Of a DNA stretch of 64,000 nt, positions 1 to 9,585 are shown one piece after another. The stretch is from the IMG/VR virus record IMGVR_UViG_3300007735_000804, positions 149,275 to 213,274 of that record, one strand, 5' to 3'. This DNA comes from a virus. The notes under the pieces were generated by a model. It was not told the origin of the DNA, did no database searches, and saw nothing but the letters and a program-made list of their open reading frames with translations. Position numbers and translations under genes: made by a program. The first letter of the stretch is position 1, and the number at the start of each line of letters is the position of its first letter.

Positions 1-895
1 TACCATTATCACTTGTTAATTGAACTGATGCTCCAGTATTTGCATCACGAATATGGATGACCGCGTTAGGATTATTTGTTCCTACGCCAATTGCCCCTAA
101 AGGTGCAATATTCAGTAGTGTATAAATTGTAGATATTCCAGATGTAGAAAATCCACTATTGATTGAGGTAATAATTCCAATTTGTGCGTTAATTGTCCGT
201 GTTGTTAATATTCCACTTGAATTGTAATTATTTGCTGAAATATTAGTTACTGTGATACTTGGACTTCCACTTAAACTTAATGCAGTAGAGGCAATTCCCG
301 TAACATTTCCCCTAAAACCACTAATTGCTGTGATAATTCCAGCAACATTGATGTTTGAAGGAAGTCTAGAATTATTTAAAGTTCCAGAAGATATATTAAC
401 CGCATCAATTCCTGTTATATTTGTCCCAAACCCAGCAAAAGATAATGCTGTCACTATTCCAGTGTAGGATGCATTTCCAGTCGAGTTGATTGTAACTCCA
501 GTTCCAACTTGTAAATTTCCTCTTGGAATCGTAGTTCCTATACCAACACTAAAAGATGTAGAAATTGTAGAGTTACTGCTGTTTACATACCAACCATCAA
601 CAGCAATCGCATAAATTCCAGTTAAACCAGACGCACTTCCAGAGAAAGACGTTGCAGTAACAATGCCCGTAACTGATACACCTTGAGTTGCACTTAAAAC
701 TCCTACCGTTGCGATACCAGCATATAAACTATTTGCTGTCACAAAACCAACAATTTTTGCATTTCCGCGAATATCTAAAAATTCAGTGGGAATAGAAGTT
801 CCGATTCCCACTAAACCATTTGGATTTACAATAAAATTGTCGTCATCAATCTGAACACCATTACGAAGATTAAATGACTTTCTATAATTTGCCAT
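1..895 (-). CDS. Repeat-rich virion fibre protein, 3' part outside window
   Basis: The N-terminal 298 residues are visible; the frame is open to the left edge, so the C-terminus is missing. It begins MANYRKSFNLRNGVQIDDD and then shows two VGIGT(S/T)xP motifs, each followed by a short beta-rich stretch (for example LDIRGNAKIVGFVTANSLYA). This is the repeat style of long T4-like cyanophage tail-fibre or baseplate-attached proteins, which form trimeric beta-structured rods. The ATG lies 15 nt downstream of a late-type ATAAATA motif on the same strand, consistent with late expression. No enzymatic or receptor-binding domain is visible in the part present. Exact fibre identity cannot be assigned. 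Confidence 0.8.
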   Translation of the reverse strand, partial: MANYRKSFNLRNGVQIDDDNFIVNPNGLVGIGTSIPTEFLDIRGNAKIVGFVTANSLYAGIATVGVLSATQGVSVTGIVTATSFSGSASGLTGIYAIAVDGWYVNSSNSTISTSFSVGIGTTIPRGNLQVGTGVTINSTGNASYTGIVTALSFAGFGTNITGIDAVNISSGTLNNSRLPSNINVAGIITAISGFRGNVTGIASTALSLSGSPSITVTNISANNYNSSGILTTRTINAQIGIITSINSGFSTSGISTIYTLLNIAPLGAIGVGTNNPNAVIHIRDANTGASVQLTSDNG

Positions 896-904
896 TTGAA
901 ATTT

Positions 905-1537
905 TTAACTATTTATTGGTCTGTTGATCTGATAAACTTTCGGAATATATGTATCAATAGTTGCTTGTATATCAAAACTTTTACCTTTTCCAATTTTCAG
1001 ATATTTGCCAAAATTGAGACTGGTAAAACTTTCATCTTCTGAACTCTTATATGCTATTGTGTTTGGTTCCGAATCATATATTGGATTTGTAATCCAAATA
1101 TCTTTTTCGTTATCAACAAGATTAATTGTCTCCCCTGTTGATATTTTAATTTGCTCACCATTTAAAGTTATGGGCGTATTAAAACAGACCCAATCAATTC
1201 CTTCATCTACATTTGTAGTAAATAAAGTATCCATATGTACAGAATAACACCATTTTGTATTATCTTCTAATGCTGTTATTAGTATTGCTTTTTGCGGTCT
1301 TCTATTAAAACAATCACCGGCAGATACAATACCCGATGCATTACTATCAATTTCTCGACAATTAAGACTACCACTAGTTACAAAAGTACATCCATAATCT
1401 TCTATTTGATTGTCATCACCAATTGGAATTTTTGATAAGTCGCATGTAATAAATATTTCTCCTTTATTCATATTCCAATAAGATGTGCATAATTTATTTT
1501 TACTATCCCTAAATCTTTTAAATTCTACTGGTTGCAT
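905..1537 (-). CDS. Unknown protein downstream of adhesin-like gene
   Basis: 210 residues, mixed composition with several cysteines (Cys17, 33, 50, 60 and others) and no signal peptide, membrane segment or motif I recognise. The ATG overlaps the stop of the glycine-rich gene upstream in a TAATG junction, so the two are probably translationally coupled. Position between an adhesin-like gene and a fibre gene suggests a virion accessory or fibre-assembly role, but this is inference from context only. The last residues include the late promoter of the next gene. Confidence 0.75.
   Translation of the reverse strand: MQPVEFKRFRDSKNKLCTSYWNMNKGEIFITCDLSKIPIGDDNQIEDYGCTFVTSGSLNCREIDSNASGIVSAGDCFNRRPQKAILITALEDNTKWCYSVHMDTLFTTNVDEGIDWVCFNTPITLNGEQIKISTGETINLVDNEKDIWITNPIYDSEPNTIAYKSSEDESFTSLNFGKYLKIGKGKSFDIQATIDTYIPKVYQINRPINS
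910..916 (-). promoter_or_regulatory. Late-type promoter motif (ATAAATA)
   Basis: ATAAATA on the minus strand, 15 nt upstream of the ATG at 895 and inside the 3' end of the preceding gene. It matches the NATAAATA late promoter reported for T4-like cyanophages (TATAAATA in T4). Confidence 0.5.
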
Positions 1538-2433
1538 TATGCTACCCCCCCTAATCTAATTCCTTCTACTAGCCAAGTTGCATAACCACTATTAACTATA
1601 TAGTTTCCTCCAGATCCTCCATTGCCCCCATTGCCCCCATTGCCGTCGGTGCCCTTATTACCGCTAGATCCAAGATCTCCACCACTACCCCCAGTTCCTG
1701 ATTCAGCTCTTCCGCTGTTAGAACCGCCACCACCGGCGCCGCCACTGACAAGAGTTCCACTATTGCCATCATTACCACCAGATCCACCGTTACCCGCATC
1801 ATATCCTGCACCACCTCCGCCACCTCCACCATCGGAAGTATCAGTATAGCAATCTTGAGTAAAACAAGATTTAGGTATACAATAGTTTTGATATCCATAT
1901 CCACCAGCGCCACCGCCACCGCCACCGCCTGCTATAGTACCATTGTTTGTAATAAAGGTGGATAATAAAAGTGTTAGAGCTGGACCACCATTACCTCCAG
2001 CATCACCATTTGTATTTCCTCCATTACCACCTTTTCCAACAATAAAGTTATTGTTTATTAGGTATAATGAAGATCCTGCAGGAAATGTTCCAGTATCAAA
2101 AGCAGTTGATGTAGTGCTAGTAGATCCTATTACTCCATTCACCGTTACATATAATTTAACGGGTAAATTATTACTTACAATTGTTGCAATTGATTTGTAC
2201 CCCCCAACAACAGATGCATTTGAAAGATCAGAATATGCATTATAGTTTTGATTTGTACCTATTGTTCTCGTAGCGTTGATAATCTTTCCATAAAAATTAG
2301 AAAATTTTATAGGACCACTATTTGGAATGCCTGCATCTAGTCCATAATAATTTGATAGAGATACTGGACTAGCAACACCAAATTCATCAGTTATTTCAGT
2401 AAAAGAAAGTTGCCCAGAAGATTTAATAGTCAT
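1537..2433 (-). CDS. Glycine-rich adhesin-like tail fibre tip protein
   Basis: 298 residues. An N-terminal beta-type region (1 to about 130; begins [19 protein letters not shown]) is followed by a glycine-dominated region with GGNGG and GGSGG strings. The glycine tract is interrupted by a short island after GYQNY containing three cysteines ([11 protein letters not shown]). The protein ends [15 protein letters not shown]. Glycine-rich strings split by variable inserts resemble the gp38 adhesins of T2/T6/S16-like phages, in which polyglycine-II helices carry receptor-binding loops; that analogy is inferred, not shown. The gene directly follows the 1833-aa fibre gene (5-nt gap), matching the gp37-gp38 order of T-even phages. 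It is a relative of the protein at 11129-11998, sharing the GYQNY anchor and the YIVN...TW...G.RLG end. Confidence 0.75.
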   Translation of the reverse strand: MTIKSSGQLSFTEITDEFGVASPVSLSNYYGLDAGIPNSGPIKFSNFYGKIINATRTIGTNQNYNAYSDLSNASVVGGYKSIATIVSNNLPVKLYVTVNGVIGSTSTTSTAFDTGTFPAGSSLYLINNNFIVGKGGNGGNTNGDAGGNGGPALTLLLSTFITNNGTIAGGGGGGGAGGYGYQNYCIPKSCFTQDCYTDTSDGGGGGGGAGYDAGNGGSGGNDGNSGTLVSGGAGGGGSNSGRAESGTGGSGGDLGSSGNKGTDGNGGNGGNGGSGGNYIVNSGYATWLVEGIRLGGVA

Positions 2434-2438
2434 TCTTA

Positions 2439-5400
2439 TTATTTCTTGTTAATTGACTTTTTTAAATCATCAATTTCAGTTTTTAAATCTTTAATTGCCT
2501 CAATCAGAAGTGGCACGAGTTTCTCATAACGAACTGCAAGATAACCATTTTCTCTAGATGTAACTGCTTGAGGTAAGACTTCAAGAATTTCTTGTGCAAC
2601 AACACCAATATCACTACCTTCCTTACCAGATTCATTGTTCCAATCAAAGGTATTGCCACTAATTGAAATGACTTTCTCAAGCGCATCTGGAATTGGGGTA
2701 ATATTATCCTTAAGTCTTTGGTCTGAAGTATAAAATGCGGTAATATCACCAGTTACATTTAAAGCACCATTAACTTGTGTTGAAGCATTAAACAACTGCA
2801 GAATTGTATTGTAAGATCCAGCACCATTCTTAACATTAAATTGGATTTGACCACTATTTGTGGTGTTATTAATTCCAAATACACCATCACCACCACCATC
2901 ACTATGAAGATCTCCTTGTCCGGCGCCACTAGAGTTAATGTTTAAGGCATTTACGGAGGTGCTGCCAGAAACAGATAGAGTGCTTGAGAGTGTCGTAGAT
3001 CCAGTGACATTCAATGTAGAATTGAATGTGGATATTCCAGTTACATTTAGTGTTGAATTAAGTGATGTTGCTCCAGTAACGCCCAATGTAGAACTTAATG
3101 TTGTTGCTCCAGTAACGCCTAATGTAGAACTTAATGTTGTTGCTCCAGTAACGTCCAATGTAGAACTTAATGTCGTTGCTCCAGTTACATTTAAGGTCCC
3201 ACCAACATTTAGATTTTTACCAATACCAACTCCACCCGAAATAATTAAGTTTCCAGTTGTGGTTGAAGTTGATTGCGACCCTTGTGTTAGACGAACTATA
3301 TTGTTAAAAGTAGATAGTGCTTTTATTCTCAACTCTTTGTTGAAGGTGACAGGACCATCAAATTGAGAAAGAACCGCGCCAGATACACCACCTTCAACTA
3401 GAAGTCTTTCTTTAACAGTAACTTCATCAAATACAACACTGAGTTTATTTGGGTCTTGACCCGTTACTGTTGGATTTGGAATGTCATAAGAAATAACTTC
3501 TCCGCTGGATGCGGAAGTTTTGGTGTTACCAGTGTAAAAATCACCATTGTTGTTCATACCTGTATAAACAACAACCCCACAAGAACGCTCTTGAGAATTT
3601 GCCAAGAAGTTTTCTTGGTCATTTAGAGTCTTAACTTGAACTTGTGGTAAACCTGTAGAATAGTTGCCAGGACCATAACCAAGATATTCAAAGGTATGTC
3701 CAGAAGCGCGAAGAATTGATGGTCTGCGGAATTCAATCGCAATTGGGTTGATTTTGCGAATTAATGAATTAGCATCATGATCTTCTTGAACTGTACCAAG
3801 AGCTCCACGAATAACAGACGCAGAAGTAGTATTATTACTACTTATAACTCTCATAATTTCATTATCAATTTGAATATAAGAACCTAGTGGTAATCTTTGT
3901 GCTGTTCCAATTCCAACACCAGTAATATTAATTACAGTGCCAGTGGTTAATGTAGATGTAAGTGTAAATTTATCGTTTGCATAGAAAGCGACGCTACGTG
4001 CCCCAAAGTTTTCACCCCTATCATCAGAAGTTGCTTCATTAGAACTGAGACCATGCTTTAAGATATAACCGCTTGCTGTTGCAATACCTACGTTAGTAAT
4101 TGCTGTAAATGTTGTTACGCCAACCTTTTTCTCTACAATATAATCTCCAAGATTGTTGTTGTTAGAATCGATAATTCTGAATTTATTTCCAACAAGAAGA
4201 CCGTGTGCAGAAGAAGTTGTAAATGTTGTAATACCAGTCGTGGATTCGGAAATTGCAGACGATAGACCAATAGAAGGTCCAACTACAAATACATATTGAC
4301 TACTTAAAATTATTGGATCTCCAGAAGTTTTAGCAATTGAAATTGTAGTTGAAGATGGGACAGATGTAATTCTGTAATAACCATCAGATGTTGTTCCAGT
4401 ACCCGTAACTTGAATTACATCATTAATATTGGTGGAAATACCTGCTGTAGTGATAGTATATCTTGCATTTCCATTACCAGTTCCGATTTTTGTTCTATCG
4501 AAGTGTAACCCAGTTGCTGAATAACCAGAACCAGGTGCCATAAGTTCTGCAGAAACTACACCACCACCAACTACTTCAACTTTTGCCGTTGCTCCATTCC
4601 AAGTTCCAACGGATGGATTTGAACTGCTATTTAAAAGTTTTACATTATAATAAACTCCATCATTGTAAGATGCACCTGAAGTTAGAGATGAATATGTTAC
4701 AATTCCAGAAAGACCATGGAATCTTGGGAATGTAATTGTGGCAATTCCTGAAGATGATGCAATAGAACTAATTGTAAGACCAATACCTATATCTTTAAGT
4801 GTAAGGTCTGCAGTTTCTCTAGTGATACTGTTCTTTAAATCATTTGTATCAATCGCACCAATTGGAGAGCGTTTTGCAAAAGTTTTTGCAGATGGTGGAT
4901 TATCATTTATATTATCACGATCAAGTTGTGGATATAAGTCTACTGGCAGTTGCCCATATTCAAGGTTTGTGAATAGATTTGCATTAACTGTATTGCTTGC
5001 ATTTAAAACATATAAATGATATATGCCGTCTTGTTGATTGTAAATATATGGGGAAATAACTTCATTTCGGTAAATATACAAGTTTCCTTGCAAATCATTC
5101 CTCTCAAATCTTGGAAGATTTACATCTCTAGTTGTTGTAGTATCTGTAAATGTTCCTGGTGTATGCCCATTACCTTCTACATCTGTAGTTGAATATTGAA
5201 AAGTATATGCGTCGCTGATAGCAGTAATCGCAAATCTTCCATTATAACCTTCATTGAATGTGCCACTTACATTTGAAGAACTTTTCACATTTCTGATGAT
5301 TACTAGATCTCCAACTTGAAGATCATGTGGTAATTCTGAAATAACTGTAACTGTGCTAGAAATTACAGAACAAGTTGAAATAAATCTTGGGTTTTTTAAG

Positions 5401-7940
5401 TAATCATAATCAGTACTCGCAATACTTGTTCTGGTAAAATCAGTGCTAGTTCTAATGCCAGTAGAACTAGATTCTTGAATTACAAATCCAGTTTCAGGAT
5501 CTTTTGCATTTCGAAGTTCTTTTGGAATAACAACTCTAAATTTATAAAGTTTTTCATCCAAACTTCTTTCATCTGATGTGCGCTTAATATAAGCAAGATC
5601 TGTAGTTGTTCCATATGTTGCCGTTCCACCAATACTTAAAGCATTATAAATTTGATTATTTGAATTGACATGAATAAACCAGTTTTTATTTTGTGCATCA
5701 AATTGAACTGGCGATCCAAATTCTCCAGATTCTTTATCCGAAACACGACTCAAGATATGAAGATTAGTTCCTCCCGATAATTGAATAGCTTGACCCTGAA
5801 GTGCGTTTGTATAAGAAGACGCAAGTCTGATCGTATTATTATCACCAACATTAATAGCATAATAAGTTTCATGAGCATCAATATTTTCAGGAAGATCACC
5901 ATCATCACTTATAATTTTAACTTTTTCACCTGTAATAAAATTGTTAGAACCGACTGTAAATGATGTTGTAAACCCCGTGGATGGGGTTGTAGTTGCATTA
6001 TAATATTTGACTGAACTTGTAGTTCCATAAGCTGTTGTGAGTCCAGTTGCACTTATTACATTATCACACATGTAAATACTAGATTCACTTGTTCCAGTAC
6101 TTAGAGGAACATATAACTTATCATTTAATTTTGCACCAATTCGATAACCTTGTGTTTGCGATGATGGTGCTGCGTCGGGGGAGTTGAATCCATAAAGATA
6201 AAGATGACTTGAGATACCAACAGAAGTTGTTAAACCAACATCTAGTGATAACCATTCAACATTCTCTTCAGATGAAACAACAGATCTTGGAGGAATGATT
6301 GACGTAATAAAAGCATTATTATCTTTATCAAATGATTCTTTTTTAAATCCAGAAGAATTTAAAGAAATTTGTCCAAAGTTTGAGTTGGAGTTAGTGATTG
6401 AACCATCGCCACCAGACTCTGCATCAAAATGTTTATTAAAACCAATTGCGAATACAGAAACAATTTGAATGAACGCATCATTACTAATTTTAATGTGACT
6501 TGTTTCCCATCCTTGACGATAAATTGCATCTGGATCTAGATGATAAACTTGACTTGAATCTGTTTGTGATGAACCATTTGGAAGATCGGAACCAGTAACT
6601 GTGGTATAATCTATTTTTTCATAAGTTCTCGATGACTTATTATACTTTGCAAATGCACGATCATCTTTTTGAAGAGATACTGCAGTAAATTGTGCAACAA
6701 CTGTGCTTCTGAAACCAGATGCTTTACTACCATCGGCATGAAGACCATTCATACCCCATACAGAACGTAATGAGGTATTAAAGATATAAGGTGAGGCACC
6801 AGATACAGTATCAGTTTCAACGGTTACTGTTGCACTCGCAGGACTTGGACTTGGATTAATTGTTGGATAAGATCCCAGTGCTGGTAAAAGATAAGTAAAT
6901 GATGTGGAACTCTCAACACTTCTAACTATTGTTGAAATATTATAGGGTTGAGTAACACCAGAACCACCGACTCCATTAATTTTAATAGGAGTTCCTGCAT
7001 TTAATCCATGCTCATTTGATGTTGTAACTGTAACAAGAGATGTTGCAACACTACCATTACCAGAAATAATTGAAGAGATTGAAATTGGGTCTGCAGCAAA
7101 GGCACCAACAATCTCCCACTCTGGATTTCTCTTTGCAAACCCAAGAGGACTTCCTGGATATTTTTGAGTTATTTGACGATAAGCATTATAAGCATTACCA
7201 ACCTTACTATAATACATATCAAGGTCTGTGATTCCATAAGACCCAACCTTGTTTACTCCATCACAAAACTCAAAACAAGTTAGTTTGTGATGAGAGAAAT
7301 TAGGTGTAGATGTATTAATTGATCCAAAATTATCTGGATTAGTATAAACAAAACTACTTGGATCTGCATCAAATAAAGAGAATTGCCAGAAATAACAAGC
7401 ACCAGTAATTCTAAAAATCGCAGATTTTGCTACAGTATCATCAGTTGGATTTGGAACATATTTTGGACGAATCTTGGTTTTTCTTAAATCGAGACCAACA
7501 ATAGAGGTGCCTCTTGGAACAACAACACCACCATAATAACTATTAAACTTATAAAGAATATTATCTTCTTGTGTTAGATCAAAGTTAGAGTCTAATCCAA
7601 GAGAAAGAACAGAAGACGCTAAAACTCCTACACCACCTGCTCTTGAAACCGCATAAGCAGTACCACCGTTATCATAAATGGCAAAACCAGGTCTATTGTC
7701 AATTAAGTGCTCACCAGGGAACAACAGAATCGTTGTCTTCTCTGTAATATCATTATTATCTCCAGCAACATAAGAGAATCTTGCTGCTTCTAACAGTGCT
7801 CTCTGAACTGTTTTAAAAGGACGGGCAAGAGAATTACCTTCATTCTCTATACTATCTGTAGAATCAAGGTCGTTAGGATTGACATAAAGAATACGACCTT
7901 CAGTATTCTTAATAAAATTATCTAACTTATTAAGAGGCAT
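2439..7940 (-). CDS. Giant tail fibre protein with C-terminal intramolecular chaperone (Peptidase_S74)
   Basis: 1833 residues. The N-terminus ([20 protein letters not shown]) leads into a pectate-lyase-like or beta-helical region of the kind seen in long cyanophage fibres. Around residues 1580-1650 there are 12-residue repeats of the form [12 protein letters not shown]. The last 95 residues are an endosialidase-type intramolecular chaperone: Ser1739-Asp followed by QRLKDNI, then [12 protein letters not shown] and a helical end ([21 protein letters not shown]). In that family the chaperone trimerises the fibre and then cleaves itself off at the conserved serine; the Ser-Asp pair is present. 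It is probably a trimeric late virion fibre, and its neighbour downstream is an adhesin-like protein. Confidence 0.88.
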   Translation of the reverse strand: MPLNKLDNFIKNTEGRILYVNPNDLDSTDSIENEGNSLARPFKTVQRALLEAARFSYVAGDNNDITEKTTILLFPGEHLIDNRPGFAIYDNGGTAYAVSRAGGVGVLASSVLSLGLDSNFDLTQEDNILYKFNSYYGGVVVPRGTSIVGLDLRKTKIRPKYVPNPTDDTVAKSAIFRITGACYFWQFSLFDADPSSFVYTNPDNFGSINTSTPNFSHHKLTCFEFCDGVNKVGSYGITDLDMYYSKVGNAYNAYRQITQKYPGSPLGFAKRNPEWEIVGAFAADPISISSIISGNGSVATSLVTVTTSNEHGLNAGTPIKINGVGGSGVTQPYNISTIVRSVESSTSFTYLLPALGSYPTINPSPSPASATVTVETDTVSGASPYIFNTSLRSVWGMNGLHADGSKASGFRSTVVAQFTAVSLQKDDRAFAKYNKSSRTYEKIDYTTVTGSDLPNGSSQTDSSQVYHLDPDAIYRQGWETSHIKISNDAFIQIVSVFAIGFNKHFDAESGGDGSITNSNSNFGQISLNSSGFKKESFDKDNNAFITSIIPPRSVVSSEENVEWLSLDVGLTTSVGISSHLYLYGFNSPDAAPSSQTQGYRIGAKLNDKLYVPLSTGTSESSIYMCDNVISATGLTTAYGTTSSVKYYNATTTPSTGFTTSFTVGSNNFITGEKVKIISDDGDLPENIDAHETYYAINVGDNNTIRLASSYTNALQGQAIQLSGGTNLHILSRVSDKESGEFGSPVQFDAQNKNWFIHVNSNNQIYNALSIGGTATYGTTTDLAYIKRTSDERSLDEKLYKFRVVIPKELRNAKDPETGFVIQESSSTGIRTSTDFTRTSIASTDYDYLKNPRFISTCSVISSTVTVISELPHDLQVGDLVIIRNVKSSSNVSGTFNEGYNGRFAITAISDAYTFQYSTTDVEGNGHTPGTFTDTTTTRDVNLPRFERNDLQGNLYIYRNEVISPYIYNQQDGIYHLYVLNASNTVNANLFTNLEYGQLPVDLYPQLDRDNINDNPPSAKTFAKRSPIGAIDTNDLKNSITRETADLTLKDIGIGLTISSIASSSGIATITFPRFHGLSGIVTYSSLTSGASYNDGVYYNVKLLNSSSNPSVGTWNGATAKVEVVGGGVVSAELMAPGSGYSATGLHFDRTKIGTGNGNARYTITTAGISTNINDVIQVTGTGTTSDGYYRITSVPSSTTISIAKTSGDPIILSSQYVFVVGPSIGLSSAISESTTGITTFTTSSAHGLLVGNKFRIIDSNNNNLGDYIVEKKVGVTTFTAITNVGIATASGYILKHGLSSNEATSDDRGENFGARSVAFYANDKFTLTSTLTTGTVINITGVGIGTAQRLPLGSYIQIDNEIMRVISSNNTTSASVIRGALGTVQEDHDANSLIRKINPIAIEFRRPSILRASGHTFEYLGYGPGNYSTGLPQVQVKTLNDQENFLANSQERSCGVVVYTGMNNNGDFYTGNTKTSASSGEVISYDIPNPTVTGQDPNKLSVVFDEVTVKERLLVEGGVSGAVLSQFDGPVTFNKELRIKALSTFNNIVRLTQGSQSTSTTTGNLIISGGVGIGKNLNVGGTLNVTGATTLSSTLDVTGATTLSSTLGVTGATTLSSTLGVTGATSLNSTLNVTGISTFNSTLNVTGSTTLSSTLSVSGSTSVNALNINSSGAGQGDLHSDGGGDGVFGINNTTNSGQIQFNVKNGAGSYNTILQLFNASTQVNGALNVTGDITAFYTSDQRLKDNITPIPDALEKVISISGNTFDWNNESGKEGSDIGVVAQEILEVLPQAVTSRENGYLAVRYEKLVPLLIEAIKDLKTEIDDLKKSINKK

Positions 7941-7975
7941 CGGATTATTACGACCAGAATATTTCTATGTTCTAT

Positions 7976-8281
7976 TTAGCTGGTCAAATCTTCCTCACCA
8001 TATTCATATTCGATGTCATCTGGCATATCTTCAGGGTTCTCTAACTCAACTGGAAAGAAGCAAGGATGGACTTCTTCATCTATCAGATAGAAAGAAGTGC
8101 GATATAAATCATCTGGTTCAAAAGATCTGTTTTTATCAGCTGCTCTACAAAGATCTTGATCATACAAATGTCCATCAGGCATTTCATCAAACGTAAAAGG
8201 AACGTGGTTGATGAAGTACATTTTCACAATCATACTGCCATTGTTGTACCAGCAATATGCGTGATCTATGCGATAAGACAT
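7976..8281 (-). CDS. Unknown small acidic protein
   Basis: 101 residues, acidic toward the C-terminus (EDMPDDIEYEYGEEDL), with no motif I recognise. A late-type ATAAATA motif lies 20 nt upstream of the ATG. The gene sits between the tRNA cluster and the 1833-aa fibre gene and is read in the same direction. Similar short hypothetical proteins are usual in cyanophage genomes; function unknown. Confidence 0.7.
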   Translation of the reverse strand: MSYRIDHAYCWYNNGSMIVKMYFINHVPFTFDEMPDGHLYDQDLCRAADKNRSFEPDDLYRTSFYLIDEEVHPCFFPVELENPEDMPDDIEYEYGEEDLTS

Positions 8282-8300
8282 AGGGTTTTCCCATATCTTA

Positions 8301-8307
8301 TATTTAT
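8301..8307 (-). promoter_or_regulatory. Late-type promoter motif (ATAAATA)
   Basis: ATAAATA on the minus strand, 20 nt upstream of the ATG at 8281. It lies between the last tRNA and the small acidic gene and could restart late transcription of the fibre gene behind it. Confidence 0.5.
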
Positions 8308-8312
8308 TTTTA

Positions 8313-8385
8313 TACCCGTGAGTGGATTCGAACCACCGCTTGGAACATTTTAAGTGTTCTGCCTCTTCCGCTGGGCTACACGGGC
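8313..8385 (-). tRNA. tRNA with anticodon UAA (nominally Leu), short variable loop
   Basis: 73 nt folding as a cloverleaf: acceptor GCCCGTG/CACGGGT (one G-U pair), D-arm with GCC/GGC stem, anticodon stem GAACA/TGTTC with loop CTTAAAA, 5-nt variable region, T-arm GGTGG/CCACT with loop TTCGAAT. The loop places UAA at positions 34-36, which would read UUA leucine codons. Bacterial leucine tRNAs normally have a long variable arm, but this one has a class I short one, so its charging identity is uncertain. No CCA is encoded. Its 5' end directly abuts the CCA of the next tRNA. Confidence 0.85.
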
Positions 8386-8462
8386 TGGTGGTCGCAGTGG
8401 GAATCTAACCCACCTTCGGCGGTTTATGAGACCGCTGCATTCGAACAGATTGCTATACGACC
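8386..8462 (-). tRNA. tRNA-Met/Ile2 (CAU), CCA encoded
   Basis: Cloverleaf with acceptor GGTCGTA/TGCGACC, D stem GCA/TGC, anticodon stem GCGGT/ACCGC with loop CTCATAA (anticodon CAU), T stem GTGGG/CCCAC. The 3' CCA is encoded and is followed at once by the next tRNA, so the pair must be processed from one transcript. The anticodon stem lacks the GGG/CCC of initiator tRNAs, so it is an elongator Met or, if modified to lysidine, an AUA-reading Ile tRNA. The D loop lacks the usual GG and the T loop is TTAGATT instead of TTCGAAT, so the normal G19-C56 contact is lost on both sides. Confidence 0.85.
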
Positions 8463-8469
8463 TACATTC

Positions 8470-8492
8470 GCTATTCGCAAACAACGAATAGC
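8470..8492. repeat. 8-bp inverted repeat between tRNAs
   Basis: GCTATTCG and CGAATAGC flank a 7-nt loop in the spacer between two tRNA genes. It has no U tract, so it is more likely a processing hairpin than a terminator. Confidence 0.5.
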
Positions 8493-8494
8493 AA

Positions 8495-8582
8495 TACGAG
8501 TGCCTGGATTCGAACCAGGTCAAAGCCGCTAATCTGGCGGAAAGAGTTTATAAGACTCCTCTGACTACCAAGTCTCACTCGC
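8495..8582 (-). tRNA. Class II tRNA-like gene, anticodon loop CTTATAA (nominal UAU), unusual D-arm
   Basis: 88 nt. Acceptor GCGAGTG/CACTCGT, T-arm CCTGG TTCGAAT CCAGG and a long variable arm with stem CCGC/GCGG are clear, so this belongs structurally to the Leu/Ser/Tyr class. The anticodon stem GGAGT/ACTCT closes a 7-nt loop CTTATAA whose central triplet is UAU, an isoleucine anticodon not expected on a class II tRNA. The segment between acceptor and anticodon stem is only 16 nt and gives a very small D-arm. Either the gene is degenerate or its identity is unusual. Confidence 0.6.
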
Positions 8583-8592
8583 AATACAAATA

Positions 8593-8766
8593 CTACGGAG
8601 CTTCATTATTAAGCTCAGTATGTATTCGTATAAGGTCATCATCAAAGGGCATCATAACTGCTGCCTGTCCATCTTCATTGATAATACCTATGTGCTCGCC
8701 ATTCTCTACACGAGTCATAAGTTCATCCCATCGTTCCTGAAACTCTTCCACAGTGAAAACTTCCAT
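8593..8766 (-). CDS. Phd/YefM-like antitoxin-family small protein
   Basis: 57 residues starting MEVFTVEEFQERWDELMTRV. The pattern, an N-terminal EF..RWDEL..RVE segment, then GEHIGIINEDGQAAVMMPFDDDL, matches the Phd/YefM antitoxin fold, a short DNA-binding and toxin-neutralising domain. No toxin partner follows: upstream is a 68-aa unknown gene (11-nt gap) and downstream are tRNAs. The gene lies under the strong sigma70-type promoter at 9010-9038, so early expression is likely. It may act as a solitary regulator or neutralise a host toxin; both are inference. Confidence 0.75.
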   Translation of the reverse strand: MEVFTVEEFQERWDELMTRVENGEHIGIINEDGQAAVMMPFDDDLIRIHTELNNEAP

Positions 8767-8777
8767 GGTGTTGATAT

Positions 8778-8984
8778 TTAGTTGGACTCACCATACACGG
8801 CAAGATCAGCGTACTCAATTTGTTCGGGGTCAAGATTTGCGGTAACAACTTCCAGAACGTTCATAAACTCTTGAACGGTCTCACATTCAACCAGACGTTC
8901 ACTACCTTGATCGCTCAATAGAAGGAAGGTGCGAGTGCAGACATCAATCACAATACCTTGAACGGTTTCTTGTGCGGTGCTCAT
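8778..8984 (-). CDS. Unknown small protein, first gene of early operon
   Basis: 68 residues (MSTAQETVQGIVIDVCTRTF...). The first half looks beta-stranded (GIVIDVCTRTFLLLS) and the second half helical and acidic. No domain is recognised. It is the first gene downstream of a TTGACA-N17-TATAAT promoter and is followed after 11 nt by the Phd-like gene and then the tRNAs, so all are probably on one early transcript. No convincing Shine-Dalgarno sequence is visible before the ATG. Confidence 0.7.
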   Translation of the reverse strand: MSTAQETVQGIVIDVCTRTFLLLSDQGSERLVECETVQEFMNVLEVVTANLDPEQIEYADLAVYGESN

Positions 8985-9009
8985 TGAGGGTTTTCTTGAT
9001 TACCCCCAT

Positions 9010-9038
9010 ATTATAAAGGGTCTTGGGTCAGGTGTCAA
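9010..9038 (-). promoter_or_regulatory. Consensus sigma70 promoter
   Basis: Minus strand: -35 TTGACA at 9038-9033, 17-nt spacer, -10 TATAAT at 9015-9010. It is a perfect match to the bacterial housekeeping consensus. It overlaps the last codons of the oxygenase gene upstream and drives 8984 and downstream genes. Confidence 0.85.
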
Positions 9039-9585
9039 GTGGTTTTAAAAAATTCTCCAGAGGGCGATGGGCACCAAACATCCAAAGAATTCTGGGGATG
9101 TCTCCTTTTACTTCTGTAACATAATGTGGTTGCTCTGAAGCATAATAGCAGTGCAAATCTCCGACATTTATATCAATCAATTTTCCATCCACATATAAAT
9201 TCCCACCACTTTCTGGTGCTTGCGTCATTACATTGCATCTAAAAGTTGTCAGACCATCGGGTGATTTTGGATCTTGATGCTCATAAACATCACCTCCATT
9301 ATATGTAACTGAAACAACAACTCCTTGGCTTCCGTGACCTAGAATTAAAGGATTATCTTGTAAATTCATAAATTTTCTAATTTTATCAGATATTTCGATT
9401 ACATATAGTGGATATTTTTTACCTGCCATATGCATTCTACTTGTAAATCTTTTTTCATAAGCAAATTTACCTCTAGAAAGTCCAGGGGCAACCCAATGCT
9501 CTTTAATTCCTTGTAATGCAATATTAGATAATTTCTTACACTCTTCTTCAGTAAGAAAATTTCTAAAAATTTGAACCATATTCAA
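9028..9585 (-). CDS. 2-oxoglutarate/Fe(II)-dependent dioxygenase
   Basis: 185 residues. The double-stranded beta-helix signature of 2OG-Fe(II) oxygenases is visible: HxD at His103-Asp105, distal His154 and a 2OG-binding Arg165 (PRILWMFG). Such enzymes hydroxylate or otherwise oxidise proteins, nucleobases or small molecules; the substrate here is unknown. The start overlaps the sulfotransferase stop by 4 nt (ATGA), so the two genes are coupled and may act in the same pathway. It is the last gene of an operon starting from the sigma70-type promoter at 10524-10552. Confidence 0.85.
   Translation of the reverse strand: MNMVQIFRNFLTEEECKKLSNIALQGIKEHWVAPGLSRGKFAYEKRFTSRMHMAGKKYPLYVIEISDKIRKFMNLQDNPLILGHGSQGVVVSVTYNGGDVYEHQDPKSPDGLTTFRCNVMTQAPESGGNLYVDGKLIDINVGDLHCYYASEQPHYVTEVKGDIPRILWMFGAHRPLENFLKPLDT

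Noticed and set aside
1622-1849. Proline-rich open frame on the plus strand
   Set aside because: It is the reverse complement of the glycine-rich tract (GGN codons read as NCC) and has no independent support.
8593-8766. Complete toxin-antitoxin pair
   Set aside because: Neither neighbour of the Phd-like gene resembles a RelE, Doc, YoeB or PIN-type toxin, and no other small frame adjoining it does.
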